This document shows, one piece after another, positions 1 through 4,611 of a DNA stretch of 5,846 nucleotides. The first letter of the stretch is position 1. The number at the start of each line of letters is the position of its first letter. The stretch comes from Candidatus Bathyarchaeota archaeon (GTDB taxonomy: Archaea; Thermoproteota; Bathyarchaeia; TCS64). The position numbers and the translations under genes were made by a program. Where the stretch lies: assembly GCA_020697635.1 (NCBI GenBank), contig JAEHCT010000096.1:1-5846 (forward strand), written 5' to 3'. The notes under the pieces were generated by a model that did not search any database, had not been told where the DNA came from, and worked only from the letters and a program-made list of their open reading frames with translations.

Positions 1-283
1 TGTAGCCGTATCTCTCGAAGGCCTTGTCAGCGTATTTAGATATGCTGTCAGACTCGACGATCCTGATCTCGACACTCTTATCCGCACTATGGATGTGGTC
101 CACCAGAGCCTCGACTACCTCGACCTTGACGTTGGCGCAGCCCGTGTGATCGTTGCCCGTGCAAATGTTCGGCTTCAGGATCAGTGGGGATCCCAGCTCA
201 TCTAGGCCCCCGATGAGATCGAGGGCCTCACGCAGGGTCTCCCTGAAGCTTTCACGGCACTTTAGAAAAGCAACGGTATCCAT
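1..283 (-). CDS. DUF362-family protein, N-terminal part (runs off the left edge)
   Basis: The minus strand reads open from an ATG at 283 to the window edge, giving 94 codons with no stop. The translation starts MDTVAFLKCRESF. It shows the DUF362 pattern: a hydrophobic strand ending in LKPNIC (residues 36-41), a Thr/Gly/Asn-rich turn with Cys41 and Cys49, then VKVEVVEALVDHI (52-64) and a strand VEIRIVESDS (71-80) leading to KAFERYGY (87-94). In this family those elements correspond to the conserved KPN motif, the helix 'evveavv' and the 'Gy' turn. The biochemical role of DUF362 proteins is mostly unknown; some members carry ferredoxin-like iron-sulphur segments further downstream, which this fragment cannot show. 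The ATG at 283 is the first start after the AT-rich spacer and lies about 17 bases after a predicted start of transcription. Family assignment is from memory of the motif, not from a search. Confidence 0.75.
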   Translation of the reverse strand, partial: MDTVAFLKCRESFRETLREALDLIGGLDELGSPLILKPNICTGNDHTGCANVKVEVVEALVDHIHSADKSVEIRIVESDSISKYADKAFERYGY

Positions 284-320
284 TTAATGATCCACAATTA
301 ATCTCTATGGATCCACGCAT

Positions 321-333
321 TAATTATATTTCG
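321..333 (-). promoter_or_regulatory. Predicted TATA box/BRE for the DUF362 gene
   Basis: Read on the minus strand this is CGAAATATAATTA: a purine-rich BRE-like CGAAA followed by a TATA-like ATATAAT. Its centre (about 327) lies 44 bases before the ATG at 283. With the usual archaeal spacing of about 26 bases the transcript would start near 301 and carry a leader of about 17 bases. No good Shine-Dalgarno sequence is visible in that leader. It is a pattern match only. Confidence 0.4.
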
Positions 334-394
334 TTCACACGCGTATACGATTGCGTCAAGATCCCGCGCGCGCAATTTGAATTTTAAATATTCT

Positions 395-410
395 CATAAT
401 AAATATTATG
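395..410. repeat. Short inverted repeat in the divergent spacer
   Basis: CATAATA (395-401) and its exact reverse complement TATTATG (404-410) are separated by AA. It lies between the divergent DUF362 promoter and the TATA box near 471-478, where an operator for a dimeric regulator could sit. The surroundings are very AT-rich, so a chance origin is quite possible. Confidence 0.3.
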
Positions 411-466
411 CTTTTTAGTCAGTTTATTCCCTCACATATTAAATTCTTTCCTACCTCACACTTTCA

Positions 467-480
467 ATATTATATAAATC
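467..480 (+). promoter_or_regulatory. Strong predicted TATA box upstream of a structured RNA
   Basis: The stretch AATATTATATAAATC contains TTATATAAA (470-478), the closest match to the archaeal TATA consensus in the window. No start codon with an ORF follows at leaderless distance. Transcription would begin at about 498-502, just before the self-complementary region at 509-602. This spacing suggests that the structured segment is the product of this promoter. Confidence 0.45.
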
Positions 481-499
481 GTCATAGATTTGAGGACTA

Positions 500-605
500 T
501 AAACGAAAACGAGGGATCGCCCAACCCCTTCGGGATAGGTTCCCTAGTATCCAGCTAGGTTAACCGAAAAGAACTCCAATTGGGCCTTGGGTTCCCTCCC
601 GTCTT
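500..605 (+). ncRNA. Candidate structured non-coding RNA or long tbp leader, family not recognised
   Basis: A GC-richer island in an AT-rich spacer, placed just downstream of a good TATA box and followed by T-rich sequence (636-651). Its ends pair: 511-516 (GAGGGA) with 593-598 (TCCCTC), then 520-524 (CCCAA) with 587-591 (TTGGG), separated by a 3/1 internal loop. Inside, 543-547 pairs with 555-559 around a seven-base loop (548-554), extended by 538-541 with 562-565. A UUCG tetraloop sits at 529-532 closed by C528-G533. A competing hairpin pairs 571-574 and 576-579 with 587-594 around loop 580-586, and that loop is complementary to 519-524, so a pseudoknot or a switch between folds is possible. 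I checked it against tRNA, 5S rRNA, SRP RNA and RNase P consensus features and found no match. It may be a free RNA, or the 5' leader of a long tbp transcript. The ends are approximate. Confidence 0.45.
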
Positions 606-757
606 GAATATAAAAATTATTTGTTAATATCTTTGTCAGTTTCCTTTTCCTTCAATTCGAAGTCATATAATAATTACTAAATAGTTTTTACCTAATATTC
701 ACCAGTAACCTCAGATATATTTAATGCGTGCGCGTAATAGAATCAGGGTTCACCGTG
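606..757. other. AT-rich spacer without a recognised gene
   Basis: This stretch is AT-rich with pyrimidine-rich tracts at about 636-651 on the plus strand that could end transcription of the upstream RNA. I see no convincing reading frame, tRNA or repeat. A frame from ATG 724 to a stop at 879 (51 codons, Arg-rich) overlaps the tbp start and is not supported as a gene. Confidence 0.5.
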
Positions 758-768
758 ACGTATTTAAA
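758..768 (+). promoter_or_regulatory. Predicted TATA box for tbp
   Basis: ACGTATTTAAA: the TATA-like core TATTTAAA (761-768) has its centre about 92 bases upstream of the tbp ATG. Transcription should start at about 788-792, giving a leader of roughly 65-69 bases. That is unusual in this window, where three other genes have the box directly at leaderless distance. Confidence 0.5.
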
Positions 769-787
769 CCAGGTAGAAGGTATCCCT

Positions 788-853
788 ATGACGATCGTTC
801 AATCCTCATTATCCGCAAGGAAACGATGCTTGGACCCACACACGGAGAAATAA
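788..853 (+). CDS. Possible 21-codon upstream ORF in the tbp leader
   Basis: An ATG at 788 opens 21 codons (starting MTIVQSSL, ending DPHTEK) and stops at TAA 851-853, three bases before the tbp ATG and in the same frame. The tbp Shine-Dalgarno GGAG lies inside its last codons, so translation of the short ORF would bring ribosomes right to the tbp start. The ATG falls within a few bases of the predicted transcription start, so it may be a leaderless start or may lie just outside the transcript. The frame is short and could be chance. Confidence 0.22.
   Translation: MTIVQSSLSARKRCLDPHTEK
844..847 (+). promoter_or_regulatory. Shine-Dalgarno sequence of tbp
   Basis: GGAG, nine bases before the ATG at 857, complements the 3' end of archaeal 16S rRNA. 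It supports this start and is the only clear Shine-Dalgarno sequence I find before any gene in the window; it fits the leadered, not leaderless, mRNA predicted for tbp. Confidence 0.5.
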
Positions 854-856
854 ACT

Positions 857-1435
857 ATGACCCAAGAACCAACATATGATCCCGAGGAACTGGACATCAA
901 CATAGTGAACGTTGTAGCCTCGGCCAGCCTGGACCAGAAGATCGACCTCCTGGCCATAATGAAGGTGTTCAGGAACGTCGAGTACAGGCCCAAACAGTTC
1001 CCGGGCCTCGTCTTCAGGCTCAAGAGGCCCAAGACGGCCACCCTCATCTTCGGCTCAGGCAAGATGGTGTGCACCGGCTCTAAATCAGAGAAACAGGCAA
1101 GAAGCGCGGTCAACAAGGTAGTCCGGGAGCTAAAAAACAATGGAATAGTCATCCTGGGCAAACCAAAGATTGTGATACAGAACATGGTTGCCTCGGCGAA
1201 CCTCCACGGATCGATCGACCTAGAGACCGCTGCCGATATCCTGGATAACGTGATGTACGAGCCAGAGCAGTTCCCCGGCCTCATCTACAGGATGAGTGAC
1301 CCTAAGACGGTTCTTCTCCTCTTTGCGTCCGGTAAGCTTGTCTGCACTGGTGCTAAGAGCGAGGAAATGGTTTATGAATCCGTTGCAAAGGTCTATGCGG
1401 TCTTGAAGGATTATGATCTTTTCTTCGAAGAGTAG
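857..1435 (+). CDS. tbp: TATA-binding protein (TBP), archaeal general transcription factor
   Basis: 192 residues. TBP binds the TATA box in the minor groove, bends the DNA and, with TFB, recruits RNA polymerase. The protein is the classical two-fold repeat: residues about 14-98 (INIVNVVASASL to GIV) and about 104-190 (KIVIQNMVASANL to DLFF). Each half has the signature FPGL(V/I)(F/Y)R, a (L/T)IF or LLF strand with SGK, and (V)CTG(S/A)KSE. The four intercalating phenylalanines are all present: F48 and F65 in the first half, F139 and F156 in the second. The acidic tail is minimal (final Glu-Glu), shorter than the Glu-rich tail of many euryarchaeal TBPs. Length is normal for an archaeal TBP (180-200). 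It stands alone: divergent from the DUF362 gene and convergent with the formyltransferase. A long leader with a possible upstream ORF hints at translational or autogenous control, which is inference. Confidence 0.97.
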   Translation: MTQEPTYDPEELDINIVNVVASASLDQKIDLLAIMKVFRNVEYRPKQFPGLVFRLKRPKTATLIFGSGKMVCTGSKSEKQARSAVNKVVRELKNNGIVILGKPKIVIQNMVASANLHGSIDLETAADILDNVMYEPEQFPGLIYRMSDPKTVLLLFASGKLVCTGAKSEEMVYESVAKVYAVLKDYDLFFEE

Positions 1436-1447
1436 CTGCGCGCGCAG
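1436..1447. repeat. GC palindrome directly after the tbp stop codon
   Basis: CTGCGCGCGCAG is a perfect 12-base palindrome that begins at the base following the tbp TAG. It is too short and loopless to make a good RNA hairpin, and no T-tract follows, so a terminator role is doubtful. Similar GCGCGC cores recur in the AT-rich spacers at 365-373, 725-735, 1553-1560 and 5820-5827. Confidence 0.4.
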
Positions 1448-1513
1448 GGTCTCGAAAGTGCTTCATAAAATCCGGGTCCACCGCTTCACCTCAACAAGTG
1501 ACAGTTAATAATA

Positions 1514-1540
1514 CTAGGTATACGCAGAACTATACCCTAG
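1514..1540. repeat. Inverted repeat/hairpin in the convergent spacer
   Basis: CTAGGTATA (1514-1522) pairs with TATACCCTAG (1531-1540): nine base pairs with one bulged C around the eight-base loop 1523-1530. It lies between the convergent tbp and formyltransferase genes. It could be a transcript-end structure for tbp or a protein-binding palindrome. There is no T-run directly behind it on either strand. Confidence 0.4.
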
Positions 1541-1625
1541 ACCCCCAGAATTACGCGCAGTCTTTGAGGCCCCCAAGATGAATATATCCTTTCTAACTTG
1601 GAAAGCTGACCAAATTGCCTTTCCC

Positions 1626-1648
1626 ATGTAATAATAATAAAAGACACA
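1626..1648 (-). terminator. Possible T-rich terminator of the phosphorylase-formyltransferase unit
   Basis: Read on the minus strand, 1648 down to 1629 is TGTGTCTTTTATTATTATTA, about 80 bases after the formyltransferase stop. Archaeal RNA polymerase can terminate at T-rich tracts without a hairpin. The longest uninterrupted T-run is only four, so the call is weak. Confidence 0.25.
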
Positions 1649-1725
1649 TCATATAATGCTCATCATTTATCAATATCTAAAATGATTTGAAAATCCTTTA
1701 CCAATATTAAGCCATAATCGCGGAC

Positions 1726-2442
1726 CTAGTTCACGAAGTGCCTGTACGTGCCATCAGCCAGCTTCCCGTAGACCACCTCGAGGACCTCAGGAGGCGCGAC
1801 CTTGAATGTGGGCAACGCGCCCTCTCCTTGGGGCATCCGCGTCACCTCGCCTTTCCGCCACATGGTGACGGCCTCCGTCATGAGGGTGCCGGCCATGACC
1901 AGGGTCTTCCAACAGAGGAGCTCGTAGGTGTCGCCCCTGTGGACCGGTATCACCCTCTTCACGACTATGTCTCCGGTGTCTATGTCGGGGTCGATGAAGT
2001 GGCATGTGCTGCCGATGGGGACGTCGTGGTAGATGGACCAAGCCACCGATGCCGAGCCCCTGACCTCCGGGAGCAGGCCGGGGTGGCTGTTGAGCATACC
2101 GTCGGGTGGTATCTCCAGTATACTCTTCCTGAGGATCCGTGTCCCGCCCAGGACTCCCAGGTCGGGCTTCAGCTCCTCCAGGAGCTCCCTGCACCGCCGC
2201 CTGTTGTGGTGGGGCACCTTGTACCGTTGCACGTCTATACCCTTCAGCAGCTCGGTGAAGGTGGGCGCGACCCGGTGTCCCTCGATCCTCGTCAGGAACT
2301 TCTCACGCTCCTCGTCCGCTATGGGGCTGGCCTCCTCTATCAACGCCGAGGGGATGTGGCCGGCCTCCATGAGCTGCATGAGCATCTCCCTCCCGTAGGG
2401 GTGCTCCTCGAGGACCATGAAGACGAACCGTCTACCGCTCAT
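1726..2442 (-). CDS. Formyltransferase-fold protein (PurN/Fmt-like), substrate unknown
   Basis: 238 residues with the formyl_trans_N fold, whose members transfer a formyl group from N10-formyl-tetrahydrofolate to an amine. The catalytic signature is clear: N118-S-H120-PGLLPEVRG (to 129), preceded by the strand LGVLGGTRIL (95-104), then G144-STCHFIDPDIDTGDI (to 159), where D155 corresponds to the catalytic Asp. Asn, His and Asp are therefore all present. It is longer than PurN (about 210) and lacks the C-terminal tRNA-binding domain of full Fmt (about 315). Archaea do not formylate initiator methionine, so Met-tRNA formyltransferase is unlikely; glycinamide-ribonucleotide or amino-sugar formylation are possible. 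The ATG at 2442 starts 36 bases after the phosphorylase stop, in the same direction. There is no Shine-Dalgarno, but a TATA-like TTCTTATCG lies 22 bases upstream, so it may have its own leaderless transcript. The fold is secure; the substrate is not. Confidence 0.85.
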   Translation of the reverse strand: MSGRRFVFMVLEEHPYGREMLMQLMEAGHIPSALIEEASPIADEEREKFLTRIEGHRVAPTFTELLKGIDVQRYKVPHHNRRRCRELLEELKPDLGVLGGTRILRKSILEIPPDGMLNSHPGLLPEVRGSASVAWSIYHDVPIGSTCHFIDPDIDTGDIVVKRVIPVHRGDTYELLCWKTLVMAGTLMTEAVTMWRKGEVTRMPQGEGALPTFKVAPPEVLEVVYGKLADGTYRHFVN

Positions 2443-2464
2443 AGACGGGAAAAACGGGGAGGGA

Positions 2465-2473
2465 CGATAAGAA
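2465..2473 (-). promoter_or_regulatory. TATA-like box in the gap before the formyltransferase gene
   Basis: On the minus strand this reads TTCTTATCG, with 22 bases between it and the ATG at 2442. The phosphorylase gene has CATTTATCG at 21 bases and the deaminase gene has TTTTTATCC at 21 bases, so the same box recurs at the same distance. This suggests an internal promoter and a leaderless mRNA, in addition to any read-through from the phosphorylase gene. Confidence 0.35.
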
Positions 2474-2478
2474 GGTAT

Positions 2479-3276
2479 CTAGAGCAGCGCCTGCGCGAGG
2501 GCGGAGCCGCAGCCACATGTACGCTCCTCGGGGATCAGCGGCAGCGCGTCCATGATGAGCGTCTTGAACCTCTCGCCGTTCTCCCTCATGGTCTCCACGA
2601 CCTCGTCGCTGCTCACAGGCTTATCCGCCCAGACGTCGTAGTCGGTGACCATGGCTATGGAGACGTAGCATATCTCGGCCTCCCTCGCCAGCACGCACTC
2701 GGGGTACAGGGTCATTCCTATGATGTCGCAGCCCCACTGCCTGAACAGCCTGGACTCGGCCCTGGTGCTGAACCTAGGGCCCTCGATGCAGACGTAAGTG
2801 CCCTTCGGGTGGACGGGGTAGCCGTGCCCCTCAGCCTGCCCCACGAAGAGGTCGTGGAGCTGGGGGCAGATGGGGTCGGCGCTGGAGACGTGGCCCACGA
2901 CGCCCCCCTCGTAGAAGGTGTCGATGCGCTTACGGGTCCTATCGATGAACTGGTCGGTGACGACGAAGTCCCCCGGCCTGTAGTCCTCGCGGAGGCTCCC
3001 GCATGCGCTGCTCGCCACGATCCGTTTCACGCCCAGCTCCTTCATGGCCCAGACGTTGGCCCTGTAGTTGATCTTGTGGGGAGGTATCTGGTGCCCTGCG
3101 CCGTGGCGGGGTATGAACGCTATGGCCCTTCCCTTGTAGTCGCCGAGGGTGACGAAGCTGCTCGGGGCCCCGTAGGGCGTGTAGACCTTAACCTCCCGGG
3201 CGTCCTCGATGATCTCCGGGTCGTAGACGCCGGTGCCGCCGATGATGCCTATGTCGGCTTTCCACTCACCTATCAT
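2479..3276 (-). CDS. mtnP: S-methyl-5'-thioadenosine phosphorylase (MTAP)
   Basis: 265 residues, normal for the family. The enzyme splits methylthioadenosine with phosphate into adenine and 5-methylthioribose-1-phosphate, recycling the by-product of polyamine synthesis and other SAM-dependent reactions. Visible signatures are the phosphate-binding IGIIGGTGVYDP (9-20), PRHGAGHQIPPHKINYRAN (56-74), SSACGSLRE (89-97), EGPRFSTRAE (165-174), GMTLYPE (187-193) and TDYDVW (211-216). Asp at 212 and 214, rather than Asn, marks preference for 6-aminopurines over inosine or guanosine. The C-terminus ends in C254-G-C256, the Cys-X-Cys motif known from the Sulfolobus MTAPII, where disulfides add heat stability; C137 and C203 could form another. 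The ATG at 3276 lies 21 bases after a TATA-like CATTTATCG, suggesting a leaderless mRNA. It is first in a minus-strand pair with the formyltransferase and diverges from the permease gene. Confidence 0.95.
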   Translation of the reverse strand: MIGEWKADIGIIGGTGVYDPEIIEDAREVKVYTPYGAPSSFVTLGDYKGRAIAFIPRHGAGHQIPPHKINYRANVWAMKELGVKRIVASSACGSLREDYRPGDFVVTDQFIDRTRKRIDTFYEGGVVGHVSSADPICPQLHDLFVGQAEGHGYPVHPKGTYVCIEGPRFSTRAESRLFRQWGCDIIGMTLYPECVLAREAEICYVSIAMVTDYDVWADKPVSSDEVVETMRENGERFKTLIMDALPLIPEERTCGCGSALAQALL

Positions 3277-3297
3277 GGTTAAGGCATGACGGTATTA

Positions 3298-3310
3298 CGA
3301 TAAATGTTTC
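3298..3310. promoter_or_regulatory. TATA-like element shared by the divergent phosphorylase and permease genes
   Basis: The only good AT box in the 62-base divergent gap. On the minus strand it reads GAAACATTTATCG, with a BRE-like GAAAC before TTTAT, and sits 21 bases before the phosphorylase ATG, ideal for a leaderless start. On the plus strand GATAAATGTTT is centred about 35 bases before the permease ATG, giving a leader of about 8-10 bases. If both use it, transcription of the two units would compete. The minus-strand reading is the better supported. Confidence 0.4.
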
Positions 3311-3338
3311 ACGCCTCGACTATTCGATAGGTTTAAGG

Positions 3339-4580
3339 ATGTGTATAGACTCCGAGAGCGGGATACCCTTGGAGAAGAGCCGACACTACGTCGCGATACT
3401 GTTGGCTTCCATCTGCGTCACCTATTTCGTCGAGAACTTCCTCCGCAGCGCAGCCGGTGCCCTGACGCCGATACTCATCCAGGAGCTGGGCATAAGCCAC
3501 GGCGCCATGGGTCTCCTGGTCTCGGCGTACTTCTTCGTCTACGGCTTGATGCAGCTCCCCAGCGGCATACTGAGCGACACATTCGGGGCGAAGAAGACGA
3601 TACTCGGGTTCACCGCGTTGACCGTCGTGGGCGTCTTCCTTTTCTGGGTCAGCAGGAGCTACAACCTCCTCTTCGCCGCCCAGTTCCTCGTGGGCATCGG
3701 GTGCAGCACCTTCTACATCAACGCCGTCAAGCTCGTCTCCACGTGGTTCCCCGCCGACAGGAAGGCGACCGCGATAGGCATACTGAGCGCGTCAAGCGGC
3801 CTCGGCAACTTCGTCTCCTATATGGGGTTCCCCTTAGCCATGGAGACGCTGGGCGGCTGGAGAAGCCTCTACCTCGGGATGAGCGTCATACTAGTCGTCA
3901 ACTGGGTGATGAACTTCTTCATCCTCAAAGACAGGGAAATACTGCAGGCATCTCACCACACCAGCACAGGCTCCATACTCGACTCGGTCTCCTCCGTTCT
4001 CAGGGACCGCAGGATCTATCCCTTCCTCGCCGGCTATGTCCTGGCGAGCACCGGCTGGGTGTTCATGAACTGGGTGACCCAGTACCTCATGGACGCGAAA
4101 GGCTTCACCTACCTCCAGGTCGGGCAGATAGCCAGCGTCGGCACCATCGCGGGGATCCCGGGGTGCATCATCGTCGCCTCCGTCTCGGACAGGCTCAGGA
4201 GCAGGAAGCTTCCTCTCGTGGGCTTCGCGAGCCTGTACACGGCGGCGCTTGCAGTCTTCTTTCTCCTGCCGGCCTCCGCGCCCCTGGCCTTGTACATGGC
4301 TCTGTCGTTCATCCTCAACTTCTGCATCAGCTTCTGGGTGCTCTTCTTCAGCATGATCCCCGAGACGCTGCCAGCCGAGACCGCGGCCATAGGCCTCGGC
4401 ATCGTGAACGGCACAGGCACCATAGGGTTCAGCGTCATAGCGCCAGTCTACGGCGCACTGGTAGACGTCACCGGAGGCTACGGCGCGTCCAACATGATGA
4501 TCCTGGGCGCAGCCGTGGCGACACCCATAATCTTCGGTCTACTCGTCAAGGAGTGCTACGGCCAGTCCCCCGAGGAATGA
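3339..4580 (+). CDS. Major facilitator superfamily permease, 12 helices, possible nucleoside/base transporter
   Basis: 413 residues with twelve hydrophobic segments at roughly 17-38, 52-75, 87-104, 108-130, 142-165, 173-195, 227-247, 261-282, 293-311, 315-338, 346-372 and 385-404. The MFS motif A is present in the loop after helix 2: G76-ILSD80-TFG83-AKK86. A degenerate copy, SVSDRLRSRK (281-290), follows helix 8, as expected from the two six-helix halves. GGWRSLYLG (172-180) is another common MFS signature. A charged pair in helix 1 (E32, R36) probably lines the substrate path. A hydrophilic central loop lies at about 197-225. Family level is sure, but substrate cannot be read from sequence; the neighbouring nucleoside enzymes suggest a nucleoside, base or methylthio-nucleoside. 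ATG 3339 is the first start in frame and gives a complete helix 1; no Shine-Dalgarno precedes it. The deaminase gene follows 31 bases downstream. Confidence 0.92.
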   Translation: MCIDSESGIPLEKSRHYVAILLASICVTYFVENFLRSAAGALTPILIQELGISHGAMGLLVSAYFFVYGLMQLPSGILSDTFGAKKTILGFTALTVVGVFLFWVSRSYNLLFAAQFLVGIGCSTFYINAVKLVSTWFPADRKATAIGILSASSGLGNFVSYMGFPLAMETLGGWRSLYLGMSVILVVNWVMNFFILKDREILQASHHTSTGSILDSVSSVLRDRRIYPFLAGYVLASTGWVFMNWVTQYLMDAKGFTYLQVGQIASVGTIAGIPGCIIVASVSDRLRSRKLPLVGFASLYTAALAVFFLLPASAPLALYMALSFILNFCISFWVLFFSMIPETLPAETAAIGLGIVNGTGTIGFSVIAPVYGALVDVTGGYGASNMMILGAAVATPIIFGLLVKECYGQSPEE

Positions 4581-4589
4581 GTTTTTATC
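4581..4589 (+). promoter_or_regulatory. TATA-like box directly after the permease stop, for the deaminase gene
   Basis: GTTTTTATC begins at the base after the permease TGA. The box TTTTTATCC (4582-4590) is followed by 21 bases and then the ATG at 4612, the same geometry as the phosphorylase promoter. Transcription would start at or next to the ATG, so the mRNA is probably leaderless. The T-run could also attenuate permease transcription. Confidence 0.45.
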
Positions 4590-4611
4590 CGGCTTCACAA
4601 TATACCGTTTA

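Noticed and set aside
500..605. tRNA, 5S rRNA, SRP RNA or RNase P RNA as identity of the structured region
   Set aside because: It lacks a T-loop of the TTCRA type and a CCA-end layout, the seven-base loop has no U33, and none of the conserved 5S, SRP helix 8 or RNase P core words are present.
724..879. 51-codon Arg-rich frame overlapping the start of tbp
   Set aside because: No promoter at a suitable distance, no family resemblance, and it conflicts with the well-supported tbp promoter, leader and start.
799..1284. Minus-strand open frame of 161 codons across tbp
   Set aside because: Antisense shadow of tbp; the repeated tbp halves cause an apparent repeat in it, and no promoter or known motif supports it.
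1641..1672. C/D box guide RNA on the minus strand (ATGATGA box near 1664)
   Set aside because: A box-C-like word is present but no CTGA box D follows at a suitable distance and no terminal stem is seen.
1738..3282. Plus-strand open frame of 514 codons opposite the phosphorylase and formyltransferase genes
   Set aside because: It lies wholly antisense to two well-supported genes, its composition is the Arg/Gly/Val/His-rich type produced by GC-rich antisense reading, and no family motif is visible.
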